NCBI RefSeq assembly: GCF_000147075.1
Contig: NC_014484.1
Coordinates: forward strand, 1,877,501-1,941,500
Direction: 5' to 3'
Source of the DNA: Spirochaeta thermophila DSM 6192
GTDB lineage: Bacteria > Spirochaetota > Spirochaetia > Winmispirales > Winmispiraceae
DNA length: 64,000 nt
Below, in pieces: positions 1-8,889 of the stretch. Numbering within the stretch: the first letter of the stretch is position 1; each line of letters starts with the position of its first letter. The translations under genes were made by a program, and so were the position numbers. The notes below the pieces were generated by a model. The model did no database searches. It was not told the origin of the DNA and was given only the letters and a program-made list of their open reading frames with translations.

Positions 1-324
1 GCAGGCCAGGAGCGTACCGTGGTCGTCCCACCCGGGAAAGGCTACGGATCCCGGCACGAGAAAGCCGTCCAGACATTCTCGTGGGACGAACTCCCCGAGA
101 TGGACCGGACGACACTCAGGAAAGGGGCCCTCATCGCCGTCAACACGAAACAAGGCATCGTCCCCGCCACCGTGGTCTCGGTTTCCGACGAGGGCCTCAC
201 CCTCGACTTCAACCACCCCCTCGCAGGAAAGACCCTCATCTTCAACGTCCACATCCTCACCGTCCGCCCCCCCTCCCCGGAAGAGGAACGCATACTCACG
301 CCGTTCACCATCCAAACGCCTTGA
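1..324 (+). CDS. SlyD-like FKBP-type peptidyl-prolyl isomerase, C-terminal part (5' end outside window)
   Basis: The reading frame is open from base 1, so the N-terminus lies outside the window. The visible 107 residues contain the stretch FNHPLAGKTLIFNVHI, the hallmark of the C-terminal half of the FKBP domain of SlyD-type prolyl isomerases. Upstream, residues VVVPPGKGYGSR match the family's 'PP..AYG.R' loop. Between the two halves lies an insert-in-flap-like stretch that acts as the chaperone part in SlyD. No His-rich metal-binding tail is present; the protein stops shortly after the FKBP fold, as in metal-independent short SlyD proteins. Its last 20 bases overlap the convergent membrane-protein gene. 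An internal GTG at base 19 is in frame but is unlikely to be the true start, because conserved family sequence precedes it. Confidence 0.85.
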   Translation, partial: AGQERTVVVPPGKGYGSRHEKAVQTFSWDELPEMDRTTLRKGALIAVNTKQGIVPATVVSVSDEGLTLDFNHPLAGKTLIFNVHILTVRPPSPEEERILTPFTIQTP

Positions 325-1600
325 GGACGAAGAAATAACCACCCGCGCCCGCGGCGATCACGACAAGCGGCACGGCGAGCAACCGCATATTCCGGAAGAG
401 GTGCGACTCGAAGTACTCACTGCTCACCACGAAGCACACGTGGAGGGGCGAGAGCATCATTCCGATGTACCCCGCCACGTAGGCGAGCATCACGTACGGC
501 CCCACCCGCTCAACCCCCATACCTGAGAGGAGCCCCATCACCACCGGGAAGCTCACCCCCACGAACCCCACGGCGATCCCCAGGACCAACCCCGCGATGA
601 ACGGAAGGAACACCAGGACGACCACCGGGGGAATCCCCGCCCCCGAGAGCGACCCGGCGATCCGCTCGGCCAAGGTCCCCCCGTCCGAGGGAAACTCGAA
701 CAGGAAACCGTAGACCCTGATGAGCATCACCAGAAGCACGAGACTCCACAACCGCTTCCCGAAGAACACCCCCCGCACCTTCCCGCCCGGGATATCCGTC
801 CTCACGAGGAGCACCGCGATCGCCGACCACACCCCCAGCGCCAACCACAGATACCGTCCTCCCCTCACCCCGGGGAACAGGACGCTCCCGAGGACATACA
901 CCCCCAACACGATCCCGATCTCGAGGAACGGCGCCCGGAGCCCATCCCCAGCCCCCGCATCCTCTTCCTCCCCCCGCCCTCCCCCCGCACGGGTCACCGC
1001 CCTCAGGTAGACCACATATCCCACCACCAGGGCGAGTACCATGAAGACCGCGTGGTTTCTCATGAACGAAAGCGTACTCATCCCGGAGAGCTCCACGGCG
1101 AGGAGCACACCGGGATAGAGCGGCAGCCAGTACTCCCAGAGATGCCTGAACCAGTAGTTCACCACCGCACGCTGGGCACCGGAGAGCCTCTCCGACCTGT
1201 CCGCACGGGCGACCATGGGCGCAGAGAAGATGGCCCCTCCCGGCATGGGCAGCAACCCCACCAGAGCGGGAAAGACCGCGAGGCTCCAAGGATACCGCAC
1301 GCGTCTCTCCACGATCCGAACCACGGAATCCACGAGCCCCGCTTCTTTCAATAGAGACGAAAGGGCCATCACCCCTATGATGACGAGGAAGAAGAAGAGC
1401 ATCGGGAGCGTGAAGGCCCTCCCCGGCAGGAACGAGAGGAAGAAATCGGCAATCGGTATGCCGTAGAACAGTATCATACCCGCCATGCCCACCAAAATGG
1501 AGATCGTAATATTTTTTAGAAACAGGTAGGCGATGACGATGAGCGAAAAAACAACCAATAGCACGAGAAGGTCGGAAATCTGCACAAAAAAAGTCATCAT
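305..1600 (-). CDS. DUF401 family integral membrane protein
   Basis: A 431-residue hydrophobic protein with roughly ten or more membrane segments. The segment LLPMPGGAIFSAPMV near residue 115 is typical of the DUF401 family of bacterial and archaeal membrane proteins, distantly related to anion or gluconate-type permeases. The substrate is unknown. I start it at the ATG at 1600: GAGGAG lies just upstream, whereas the in-frame GTG at 1621 has no ribosome-binding site and lies inside the ilvB promoter. A second ATG follows immediately at 1597. It is divergent from ilvB and convergent, with a 20-bp overlap, with the SlyD-like gene. A Gly/Glu-rich hydrophilic loop around residues 205-220 is probably cytoplasmic. 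Confidence 0.75.
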   Translation of the reverse strand: MMTFFVQISDLLVLLVVFSLIVIAYLFLKNITISILVGMAGMILFYGIPIADFFLSFLPGRAFTLPMLFFFLVIIGVMALSSLLKEAGLVDSVVRIVERRVRYPWSLAVFPALVGLLPMPGGAIFSAPMVARADRSERLSGAQRAVVNYWFRHLWEYWLPLYPGVLLAVELSGMSTLSFMRNHAVFMVLALVVGYVVYLRAVTRAGGGRGEEEDAGAGDGLRAPFLEIGIVLGVYVLGSVLFPGVRGGRYLWLALGVWSAIAVLLVRTDIPGGKVRGVFFGKRLWSLVLLVMLIRVYGFLFEFPSDGGTLAERIAGSLSGAGIPPVVVLVFLPFIAGLVLGIAVGFVGVSFPVVMGLLSGMGVERVGPYVMLAYVAGYIGMMLSPLHVCFVVSSEYFESHLFRNMRLLAVPLVVIAAGAGGYFFVLKAFGW

Positions 1601-1614
1601 ATTCTCCTCTTTTC

Positions 1615-1643
1615 TTGACACACAACCAAATCGGGTATATTCT
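1615..1643 (+). promoter_or_regulatory. ilvBN promoter (TTGACA-17-TATTCT)
   Basis: A perfect -35 box TTGACA lies at 1615-1620, followed by a 17-base spacer and TATTCT at 1638-1643. The predicted start leaves a leader of about 30 bases containing the Shine-Dalgarno AAAGGA. The leader is too short for a T-box or a peptide attenuator, so ilvBN is not obviously attenuated. Confidence 0.65.
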
Positions 1644-1678
1644 GTAATCTATATCATACCGGAGCAAAGGACAAGCAT

Positions 1679-3394
1679 ATGACAGGTCAACAGAAAAAGG
1701 GAGCAGAAGTCGTCATCGACCTCATCCATCGACACGGAGTGGAATACATCTTCGGCATCCCCGGCGGAGCCGCCATTCCACTCTACGACGCCCTGGTCGA
1801 CTCCGGCATCAAGTTCATCCTCACCCGTCACGAACAAGGAGCCACCCACATGGCGGACGGGTATGCCAGGGCGAGCGGCAAAGCGGCGGTGGTACTGGTC
1901 ACCTCCGGTCCCGGGGCCACCAACACCGTCACCGGCATCTTCACCGCCTACATGGACTCCTCTCCAGTCGTCGTCATCACCGGGCAGCAGACGCGCAACA
2001 ACCTGGGACTCGACGCCTTCCAGGAAGCCGATGTCTCGGGGATCACCTACCCCATCGTAAAACACTCGTATCTCGTGAAGAACGCCAAGGAACTCCCCCG
2101 CATCGTCCGCGAGGCCTTCCACCTCGCCACCACGGGGAGACCCGGCCCCGTCCTCATCGACATCCCCAAAGACGTCTCCAACACCCCCATAGAACCCGAC
2201 TACGACGAGGAGTTCCACCTCGAGGGATACAAGGTCCAGATCGAAGGCGACATGGAAAAGATCGAGGAAGCCGCACGGCTCCTCCAAGAAGCCAAACGCC
2301 CCGTGCTCCTCGTGGGACACGGAGCCATCATCTCCGGAGCCGAGAAGGCCGTGCGCCAGCTCGCCGAGAAGCTCCAGATCCCCGTCACCACCACCCTCCT
2401 CGGAAAGGGAGCCTTCCCCGAGACACACGAACTGAGCCTCGGGATGCTCGGGATGCACGGCACGGCATACGCCAACATGGCCGTGGACAACTGCGACCTC
2501 ATCGTCTCCATCGGCTCGAGGTGGGACGACCGCATCACCGGAGACGTCTCCCGCTTCTGCGTGAACGCCAAGAAGATCCACATCGACATCGACCCGGCCG
2601 AGATCAACAAGATCATCAAGGTCGATGTGGGCATCGTGGGCGACGCACGCCACGTGGTGGAGGCCCTCGTGGGGATCACCAGACGCGGAGACACCACGGA
2701 CTGGCTCAAACAGATTAACCGGTGGAAACGCCAGTATCCACTCAAGTATCGGAAAGAGGGCAAACTCAAGGCCCAGCACGTGATAGAGGAACTCTACCGA
2801 CAGACGGGAGGAAAGGCCGTGGTGGTGACCGACGTGGGCCAGCACCAGATGTGGGCGGCCCAGTACTACAAGGTGGACTCCCCCCGGAACTGGATCTCCT
2901 CCGGAGGAGCGGGAACCATGGGCTTCGGCCTGCCCGCGGCCATAGGGGCCCAGTTCGCCCGCCCCGACGAGACGGTCGTGGCCATCGTGGGGGATGGAGG
3001 CTTCCAGATGACGTTCTTCGAGCTCGCCACCGCGGTGATCCACAAGCTCCCCATAAAGATCGTGGTGATCAACAACCGGTACCTCGGCATGGTACGGCAA
3101 TGGCAACACCTCTTCTACGAAAACCGGCTCTCCGGCGTGGACCTCGAAGGCAGCCCAGACTTCGTGAAGCTCGCCCGGAGCTTCGGGTGCAAGGCCTTCC
3201 GTCTGCGACGACCGGGCGACGTGAAGCGGGTGGTCGAGCAGGCACTCTCCTACAACGACGGCCCCTGCCTCATCGACGCAGAGGTGGAGAAAGAGGAGAA
3301 CGTCTTCCCCATGATTCCGGCCGGCGCCGCCATCAGCGAAATGATCCTCGAACCACCTCGAAGACGACTCAAGAGACCCGTAAGGAGCAGGTGA
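1679..3394 (+). CDS. ilvB: Acetolactate synthase, large catalytic subunit
   Basis: Catalyses the ThDP-dependent condensation of two pyruvates to 2-acetolactate, or of pyruvate and 2-oxobutyrate to acetohydroxybutyrate: the first common step of valine, leucine and isoleucine synthesis, in the cytoplasm. The 571 residues match the family length. The N-terminal ThDP (PYR) domain has the catalytic glutamate in [15 protein letters not shown] (Glu52). A central FAD-binding domain follows, with the sequence [10 protein letters not shown]. The C-terminal ThDP domain has GDGGFQM followed by [13 protein letters not shown], the Mg/ThDP diphosphate-binding motif. AAAGGA lies seven bases before the ATG. 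The ilvN start is one base after the stop, so the two subunits are translationally coupled. Confidence 0.95.
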   Translation: MTGQQKKGAEVVIDLIHRHGVEYIFGIPGGAAIPLYDALVDSGIKFILTRHEQGATHMADGYARASGKAAVVLVTSGPGATNTVTGIFTAYMDSSPVVVITGQQTRNNLGLDAFQEADVSGITYPIVKHSYLVKNAKELPRIVREAFHLATTGRPGPVLIDIPKDVSNTPIEPDYDEEFHLEGYKVQIEGDMEKIEEAARLLQEAKRPVLLVGHGAIISGAEKAVRQLAEKLQIPVTTTLLGKGAFPETHELSLGMLGMHGTAYANMAVDNCDLIVSIGSRWDDRITGDVSRFCVNAKKIHIDIDPAEINKIIKVDVGIVGDARHVVEALVGITRRGDTTDWLKQINRWKRQYPLKYRKEGKLKAQHVIEELYRQTGGKAVVVTDVGQHQMWAAQYYKVDSPRNWISSGGAGTMGFGLPAAIGAQFARPDETVVAIVGDGGFQMTFFELATAVIHKLPIKIVVINNRYLGMVRQWQHLFYENRLSGVDLEGSPDFVKLARSFGCKAFRLRRPGDVKRVVEQALSYNDGPCLIDAEVEKEENVFPMIPAGAAISEMILEPPRRRLKRPVRSR

Positions 3395-3395
3395 T

Positions 3396-3938
3396 ATGGC
3401 ACAGGAACAGACCCTCACGAACAACAACGGCAGGAATCAGACCAACGAGCGTCACGCGATAAGCCTCTACGTGGCGAACAAACCGGGAGTCCTCATCCGG
3501 ATCGCCCTCGTATTCGCGCGGCGGGGGTACAACATCGACAGCCTCGTGGTCTCCGAATCGGCCACCAATCCAGACTTCTCGGTGATGAACATCGTGGCCA
3601 CCGGTGAACGCAAGGGGCTGGAACAGGTCATCAAGCAACTCAACAAGCTGGTAGACGTGGTCCATGCGAGCGACCGCACCGGGGAGGACATCATCCAGAG
3701 GGAACTCGCCCTCATCAAGGTCAACTGTCCCGCCGAGGTCAGGACGGACATCCTCCAAGCCGGCGAGGCACTCGGGTGCGAGATCCTCAACCTCACGGAG
3801 GACAGGATCATCCTCCAGGCGGTGGGCGATCCCGAGAGGATCGATACCGTCCTCAGGGTCTTCCAGCCCTACGGCATCCTGGAGAGCATGCGTACCGGCA
3901 AGGTGCTCATGGCAAAGGGGAGTGAGTTCACCCCTTGA
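3396..3938 (+). CDS. ilvN: Acetolactate synthase, small regulatory subunit
   Basis: The 180-residue regulatory subunit that stimulates IlvB and confers feedback inhibition by valine. An ACT domain occupies roughly residues 18-95, starting HAISLYVANKPGVLIRIALVFARRGYNIDSL, with the 'NKPGVL' and 'RRGYNI' signatures that form the valine site at the dimer interface. The C-terminal alpha/beta domain is also present, so this is the long ilvN/ilvH form. It is the second gene of the ilvBN operon, which ends at the terminator that follows at 3959. Confidence 0.93.
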   Translation: MAQEQTLTNNNGRNQTNERHAISLYVANKPGVLIRIALVFARRGYNIDSLVVSESATNPDFSVMNIVATGERKGLEQVIKQLNKLVDVVHASDRTGEDIIQRELALIKVNCPAEVRTDILQAGEALGCEILNLTEDRIILQAVGDPERIDTVLRVFQPYGILESMRTGKVLMAKGSEFTP

Positions 3939-3958
3939 CCATCGGTCTGAGGATAGCG

Positions 3959-3985
3959 GAAGCCGGGCTTGTCCCGGCTTCTTTA
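3959..3985 (+). terminator. Rho-independent terminator of ilvBN
   Basis: A 9-bp perfect stem, GAAGCCGGG with CCCGGCTTC, and a 5-base loop, followed by CTTTATG, lie 20 bases after the ilvN stop codon. Confidence 0.75.
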
Positions 3986-4058
3986 TGTGTTCCCGGAGAT
4001 CGAAGAGAGGCCCAAGGCCATTCACAAAGGCGCTTCTCTTATCACGATACGATGTCAT

Positions 4059-4087
4059 AAAAAACCCCCCTGCCCTCTTGCAGGGGG
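4059..4087 (-). terminator. Rho-independent terminator after tRNA-Val (end of the che transcript)
   Basis: Read on the minus strand, the stem CCCCCTGC / GCAGGGGG is followed by TTTTTT. It lies about 10 bases downstream of the tRNA 3' end and would close the cheA-to-tRNA transcription unit. Confidence 0.8.
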
Positions 4088-4096
4088 ATGTGTACT

Positions 4097-4170
4097 TGGG
4101 CGGTAGTGGATTCGAACCACCGACCCCTTGCATGTCAAGCAAGTGCTCTAACCAACTGAGCTAACCGCCC
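4097..4170 (-). tRNA. tRNA-Val (anticodon GAC)
   Basis: A complete 74-nt cloverleaf reads on the minus strand. The acceptor GGGCGGT pairs with ACCGCCC, the D stem is GCTC/GAGC, the anticodon stem is CTTGC/GCAAG with loop TTGACAT (anticodon GAC, Val), and the T arm contains TTCGAAT. The discriminator is A. The genome does not encode CCA (AGT follows), so CCA must be added after transcription. Its 5' end lies only one base after the cheY stop codon. No promoter can fit between them, so it is probably transcribed with the chemotaxis operon or from a promoter inside cheY. Confidence 0.95.
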
Positions 4171-4171
4171 A

Positions 4172-4609
4172 TCAGCGTTTCAGGGCCATGATGATACGCT
4201 CGAGCACCTTCTTCCTGTCGAGCGGTTTCACTATATAATTTTTTGCGCCGAGAAGCAAGGACTTCTTGACGAGGTCCTGTTTGCCCAGCGCGCTTATCAT
4301 GACGACACGGGCATTCTTGTCGAATTCCATGATTTTTTCAAGGGCCGTCACGCCGTCCATCTTCGGCATGGTGATATCCATGGTCACCAGGTCCACCTTC
4401 GGATAGAGCTCCTTGTACTTCTCGACGGCCTCCTCGCCGTCCCCCGCCGTGGCGATGATCTCGAACCCTTCGGAGGCGAGGATCTGACTTATCTGCTTGG
4501 TGACGAACATGGAATCATCTACCACGAGCACGCGATATGGTTCCCCGTTCTCCTTGATCCCTTCAGGCCGCCGCTCGTTGATGCTGGGAAAATCCGCTTT
4601 GGTCTTCAT
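4172..4609 (-). CDS. cheY: Chemotaxis response regulator CheY
   Basis: A single receiver domain (145 residues) that, once phosphorylated by CheA, controls the flagellar motor switch. It shows the acidic pair in VLVVDDSMF, the phospho-acceptor Asp in LVTMDITMPKMDG, the switch residue in VVMISALG, and the lysine in YIVKPL. A hydrophilic N-terminal extension of about 25 residues precedes the domain. It overlaps cheX by ATGA, with GGAGGG upstream of its start. It is the last protein gene of the che operon and directly abuts tRNA-Val. Confidence 0.93.
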   Translation of the reverse strand: MKTKADFPSINERRPEGIKENGEPYRVLVVDDSMFVTKQISQILASEGFEIIATAGDGEEAVEKYKELYPKVDLVTMDITMPKMDGVTALEKIMEFDKNARVVMISALGKQDLVKKSLLLGAKNYIVKPLDRKKVLERIIMALKR

Positions 4610-5076
4610 ACAGCCCTCCGCTCCCGGATTGCCACGTTTATCTCCACCTTTCCTTGAGGCACCTCCATGGGCACGATGAGCGCCTCCACCTCCGGATCCG
4701 TCACCTCCATGTTGTCCCCTGTGAAGATGGCCGGGGGAGTGAGATCGAATCGGAATCCCAACTCATGGAGCTTCGTCACCGCCTGGGCGGTGATCATGTT
4801 GGCGAGCTCCGTAATCGTAGCCTTCACCAGCTCGTCGAGCGTGGTGAGTTCCTCCCCGTTCATCACCGAAGCAACCTTGAGTGCGGTCTCCTTCGACATA
4901 TCGAACAGAACCCGCCCTTCCACGTCGCCGGCGAGGCCCACCACCGCAGCCACCCCGAGGACCGGCATGGTCGTCGATTTGAGGAAGAGTTCCCCCCTCC
5001 GTACCTCACCACCCAGAACCTCTTTGAGTACATAGTAGGCAGACTCGACAAAGGGGTTGATGTACTCTACCCGCAT
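4606..5076 (-). CDS. cheX: CheY-P phosphatase CheX
   Basis: A 156-residue protein that dephosphorylates CheY-P. In spirochaetes CheX takes the place of CheZ. The catalytic E-x-x-N motif is visible in ITELANMITAQA (Glu and Asn, around residues 90-93), on the helix that inserts into the CheY active site. The start beginning MRVEYINPFVESAYYVLKEVLG is characteristic of the family. The gene sits between the cheW/cheR-like gene (3 bases away) and cheY (4-bp overlap), and the Shine-Dalgarno GGAGTG overlaps the preceding gene's end. Confidence 0.92.
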   Translation of the reverse strand: MRVEYINPFVESAYYVLKEVLGGEVRRGELFLKSTTMPVLGVAAVVGLAGDVEGRVLFDMSKETALKVASVMNGEELTTLDELVKATITELANMITAQAVTKLHELGFRFDLTPPAIFTGDNMEVTDPEVEALIVPMEVPQGKVEINVAIRERRAV

Positions 5077-5079
5077 ATA

Positions 5080-6456
5080 TCACTCCTTCGTTCCAATCGC
5101 TGATTTCTGGAAAAGCGGGAGATCATCCCGGACCCTCTTCCATCCTTCGTACACGCTTATGTCCTCATGCGCCCCGGCGAGGACAAGGCCCTTGGGCTTG
5201 AGCTTCTCTTCCCACTCCTCCAGGACCCTGAGCTGAGCCGAAGGCTCGAGGAACGAGAGGACATCCCGTGCCACAATGAGATCTATACCAACAAACGGGT
5301 TGGCGTTCAAGACATCATGATACTCGAAGACGATGGCGTCCTTGATCTCCTTCGAAAAGGTGTAGCCGTTCCGGCCCTCAACCAGGAAGGGATGGAGCCA
5401 GGGGGGCACCTCCTCCTTGTTCACTACGAGATTGGGTGCCATGGAGACACTCAGGAGGTCTACATCCTGCGCCCAGATGGTGAGAAGCACACCGGGATAT
5501 CGGTTCCTGAGGAGCGCGGCGAGGGAATAGGTCTCATACCCCTTTCCACAACCGACATTCCAGACCTTGTAGGGCGGCGACACCTCTTTCGGCAGGCCCT
5601 CGGCCACACGCGTCGCGTACTTCTCTCCCCAGAACTCCCCGGTATGCGGGGAGAAGAAAGGAGAGAGGAACTCCTGCGCATCCTCCTCTTCCTGGAGCTG
5701 GAGCTCCTTCCCCTGAGCCGCCCGCTCCTGCTTCCACTCCTCCCACCGGGCTTTCAGCCATGCTTCATTGAGAGCCGTCACATGGAATCCTGCGAGGGCG
5801 GCGAGTCCTTCTTTTATGAACTGGATGTCCTGCTCTTCCTTCCTTCGCGGGGCGGCACCCTTTTCCTTCGGAGCCTTCGGGGGCTTCTCCTTCCCGATCT
5901 CGGATGGAGGAGCCGACTCTTCCGGGACGGACTCCTCTTCCTCTTCCTCCCTTCCGAGGATACGCTCTATGTCGAGGACGATGTAGAGCCTCTCCTCGTG
6001 CTCCACCACGCCGCTTATGAACCGAACGTTGATATCCCCGAAGAGGGGATGGGGAGGCTGGATCCTCCGGGAGGGGACGGCGACTACACGGTCGATGGCG
6101 TCGACCACCACCCCCACCAAGGTATCCCCCACGTGCACGATGAGTCCGGTATCCGGCCGGCCGGGGGTCTCCTCGAAGGGGAGATTGAACATCCGCCTGA
6201 GGTCCACCACCGAGATGATCTCACCCCTCAGATTATAGACCCCCCGCACATAGGGGGGCGTATTGGGCACATAGGTGTACTGAGCGAACTTCGCGATCTC
6301 CTTCACCTTCATGATATCCACGCCGTAATCCCGTCCGCCCAGGGAAAACGTCACCATCCTGAAATCGGGGATCTCTATCTCCTGGACCTCTTCCTCCTCG
6401 TCCCATACATCTTCCACCGCGTCCCGTTCCTTCAGGTCAGCATCTTTCACCGCCAT
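5080..6456 (-). CDS. CheW - CheR-like fusion (chemotaxis coupling protein with degenerate methyltransferase domain)
   Basis: Residues ~30-170 form a CheW/P5-like SH3-pair domain (FSLGGRDYGVDIMKVKEIAKF ... YVRGVYNLRGEIISVVDLRR) that couples receptors to CheA. A charged Pro/Lys/Glu linker (~170-210) leads into a CheR-like Rossmann domain. This retains the shape of the SAM site in VWNVGCGKGYETYSLAALL and of the later DLIVARDVLSFLEP strand-helix. The usual CheR residues are altered: the common 'ACSTGEEPYS' reads 'GCGKGYETYS', and the common 'FCRNVLIYF' reads 'VARDVLSFL'. This suggests a structural rather than catalytic role. Such CheW-CheR-like fusions are known from spirochaete chemotaxis clusters (for example Treponema). 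The gene starts 9 bases after cheA, with GGAGTG overlapping the cheA stop. Confidence 0.85.
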   Translation of the reverse strand: MAVKDADLKERDAVEDVWDEEEEVQEIEIPDFRMVTFSLGGRDYGVDIMKVKEIAKFAQYTYVPNTPPYVRGVYNLRGEIISVVDLRRMFNLPFEETPGRPDTGLIVHVGDTLVGVVVDAIDRVVAVPSRRIQPPHPLFGDINVRFISGVVEHEERLYIVLDIERILGREEEEEESVPEESAPPSEIGKEKPPKAPKEKGAAPRRKEEQDIQFIKEGLAALAGFHVTALNEAWLKARWEEWKQERAAQGKELQLQEEEDAQEFLSPFFSPHTGEFWGEKYATRVAEGLPKEVSPPYKVWNVGCGKGYETYSLAALLRNRYPGVLLTIWAQDVDLLSVSMAPNLVVNKEEVPPWLHPFLVEGRNGYTFSKEIKDAIVFEYHDVLNANPFVGIDLIVARDVLSFLEPSAQLRVLEEWEEKLKPKGLVLAGAHEDISVYEGWKRVRDDLPLFQKSAIGTKE

Positions 6457-6465
6457 GCAGCACTC

Positions 6466-8838
6466 CTAGAGGATACTGGTATCGCGCTTTTTGCGGGCCT
6501 CACGTTCCTCCTTGAGGCCCAGTTCCAGAAGCTGAGGGACGTCGATGATGAGAGATACGGTGCCTTCACCCGTGATATTGGCCCCCGCGATGCCGGGCGT
6601 ATTCACGAAGTGATCCTTGAGAGGTTTGATCACTACGTCCTCCTCTCCCAGGATGCCATCCACCACGATCCCCATCTTACGTTCCCCGCTTCCCACGATA
6701 ACCACGAAGAAATACTCCTTCTCCTCATCCGTGGGGATTTTGAAGAGGCGGTTCAACCTGAGGAGGGAGACCACCTCCTCCCGTACGTCGAAGACCTCAT
6801 ACCCGTCGATATACCGGATGTCCGAAGGACGTATCCTGTGGCAGTCCACCACCGAGGTGATGGGGATGGCGTAGCGCTCGGTGCCCACCTGCACGAGGAG
6901 CCCCTGTATGATAGCAAGGGTGAGGGGGAGCTTGATGGTGAACCGGGTGCCCTTTCCCTGCTCCGACCAGACCGAAATGGACCCGTTGAGCTTCTCGATC
7001 TGCCGCTTCACCACGTCGAGCCCCACACCCCGGCCCGAGAGATCGGTGACCGACCGTGCCGTGGAGAAGCCGGGCTCGAAAATGAGGTTGAAGGCCTCCA
7101 CTTGGGAGAGGATCTTGTTGGGATGGATGAGGCCCCGTTCCACCGCGCGCTTCCGCACCGCCTCTACATCTATCCCCCGCCCATCGTCGATGATCTCTAT
7201 CACGATGAGGTTGCCTTCGTTCCGCGCCCTGAGGATGATAGTACCCTCTTCAGGCTTCCCCGCCTTTTTCCGCTCCCCGGGGCTCTCTATACCGTGATCG
7301 ACCGAGTTCCGCACACAGTGGATGAGGGGATCGAGGAGATCCTCAATGACCGACTTGTCGAGCTCGGTCTCCTGCCCTTCGATGATGAGATTGATCTTCT
7401 TCTTGAGCGACCGTGAGAGATCCCTGACCAGCCTCGGGAAGCGCGCGAAGATCTGCGAGATGGGGACCATGCGGATACGCATCACCGCTTCCTGCATCTC
7501 ACCGGTGATGCGGTTGAGCTGCTGGGTCGCCTCACGATACTTGTTCAGTATCCCTTTGAACGAGGCCTCCACCGGGTCGAACATCTCGAAAAGATCACCG
7601 TACTGTTCCTGGAGCATCCGCCGCACCTGTTTCTCGGAGACATCCTGCTCCACCATCATACGCGCGAGCTCGGGGATCACTTCCATGAGGCCCCTGAGCT
7701 TCTCGCCGAAGAGCGACTGGAGGGTCTGAAACTGGGTGAACGTCTCTCCGAACTGGACGGAAATCTGATTGAACGTGGCCTTGTTGATGACCGCCTCGCT
7801 CACGAGGTTGAGGAGCGCGTCCACCCTCCCGCTGTCGACCCGGAGAATGGACGTGGCCACCGACTTCTCGCGCACCGGGGCAGCGGGTGCCTTCTTCGGG
7901 AGTTCGGGGAGCGGCCCCTCCTCCTCTCCGGCCGGAACGGGAACCACCTCTCCTCCCCCGCTCTCCGCTTCTTCCTCCACCCCCTCGGGCTCCCCGACGC
8001 GCTCCCGTTCCGCTTCGCCTTCCCCGGGGAGGCTCACTCGCTCCACTTTCACGTCCTTCGCCACGTCACTCGGGAAGACGATACGGGAGCGGATCTCCTC
8101 CTCCGAAAGGGAGGAGGCCACGTAGTACACCACCACCGGGAAGAACTCGTCCTCGTAGAGCTTCTCGAAGGGAGGATCCGTCCTGAGGACCGCCCCCAGA
8201 TCCTTGAGCAGGGCGAAGCCCTGGATCCCTCCCACCGTGTTCATCACATTCGACTCGTCGAACGTGACCTGCACCCTGTAGAGGGTGTGCCTCGACGGGG
8301 CCGCCTCGAAGAGCTCGCGTATCTCCTCTTCCGAGAGGCTCCCCCCTCCGGTGGAAGCGGCCTTGCCTCTGGAAGGGGCCCCTTTCCGGGACGATCCGAC
8401 GTTCTTTCCCGATACAGGGGGTTCCGCAGGCGGGTGTGCTCCGGCCCCCTGGAGGGCCTTGAGGCGTTCCACCAGGGCAGAGACATCCTCTCGGTAGACG
8501 TCCCCTGCCTCCCTCGCGCCGAGCATGGCCTTGATCACGTCGAGCGAGGAGAGAAGCAGGTCCACGATCTCCGAGGAGACCTTCACCGTGCCGCTTCGGA
8601 TCTCATCCAGGGCATCCTCGAGGGTGTGTGTGAATTCCGCGAGTTCCTCCATCTGGACGGTCCCCGCCCCCCCCTTCAAGGTATGGGCCGCCCTGAAGAT
8701 CTCGTCTACGGCCTCGGAGTTGCCCGGATCCTGTTCCAGCACCAGCAGGTTCTGCTCCATGAGCTCCACCTGCTGGTAGGCCTCTGCAAAGAAATCTTTG
8801 AGAAGCTCTTCATTGTGAGGATCAAGATAGTCGCTCAT
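6466..8838 (-). CDS. cheA: Chemotaxis histidine kinase CheA (with extended P3 domain)
   Basis: The 790-residue kinase that phosphorylates CheY. The P1 HPt domain has its phospho-His in FRAAHTLKGGAGT (His52). A P2-like response-regulator-binding domain lies around residues 180-275. A Glu/Pro-rich linker follows, then the P3 dimerisation domain (about 330-465). The P4 ATPase has HCVRNSVDHG, DDGRGID and GRGVGLDVV, and a C-terminal P5 CheW-like domain ends the protein. The canonical P3 hairpin runs directly from LVSEAVINKA to MQEAVMRIRMVPI. Here about 65 extra residues are inserted, matching the atypical P3 reported for spirochaete CheA. It is the first gene of the che operon, with AAGGAGAG before the ATG. 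A possible promoter, TTGACT at 8873 with TATAAA, has an unusually short 14-base spacer. Confidence 0.95.
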   Translation of the reverse strand: MSDYLDPHNEELLKDFFAEAYQQVELMEQNLLVLEQDPGNSEAVDEIFRAAHTLKGGAGTVQMEELAEFTHTLEDALDEIRSGTVKVSSEIVDLLLSSLDVIKAMLGAREAGDVYREDVSALVERLKALQGAGAHPPAEPPVSGKNVGSSRKGAPSRGKAASTGGGSLSEEEIRELFEAAPSRHTLYRVQVTFDESNVMNTVGGIQGFALLKDLGAVLRTDPPFEKLYEDEFFPVVVYYVASSLSEEEIRSRIVFPSDVAKDVKVERVSLPGEGEAERERVGEPEGVEEEAESGGGEVVPVPAGEEEGPLPELPKKAPAAPVREKSVATSILRVDSGRVDALLNLVSEAVINKATFNQISVQFGETFTQFQTLQSLFGEKLRGLMEVIPELARMMVEQDVSEKQVRRMLQEQYGDLFEMFDPVEASFKGILNKYREATQQLNRITGEMQEAVMRIRMVPISQIFARFPRLVRDLSRSLKKKINLIIEGQETELDKSVIEDLLDPLIHCVRNSVDHGIESPGERKKAGKPEEGTIILRARNEGNLIVIEIIDDGRGIDVEAVRKRAVERGLIHPNKILSQVEAFNLIFEPGFSTARSVTDLSGRGVGLDVVKRQIEKLNGSISVWSEQGKGTRFTIKLPLTLAIIQGLLVQVGTERYAIPITSVVDCHRIRPSDIRYIDGYEVFDVREEVVSLLRLNRLFKIPTDEEKEYFFVVIVGSGERKMGIVVDGILGEEDVVIKPLKDHFVNTPGIAGANITGEGTVSLIIDVPQLLELGLKEEREARKKRDTSIL

Positions 8839-8889
8839 TCTCTCCTTCTATCTTTATATAAACCTCCCTATAAGTCAAGCTGAAAACGC

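Noticed and set aside
1622-1678. T-box or peptide attenuator controlling ilvBN
   Set aside because: The leader from the strong promoter is only about 30 bases, with no room for antiterminator structures or a Val/Leu/Ile-rich leader peptide.
1649-3427. 592-codon open frame antisense to ilvB
   Set aside because: GC-rich shadow of ilvB; no family resemblance and His/Val/Gly-rich nonsense composition, while ilvB is unmistakable.
5167-7416. 749-codon open frame antisense to the CheW-CheR-like and cheA genes
   Set aside because: Runs across two clear chemotaxis genes on the other strand; long only because stops are rare in GC-rich DNA.
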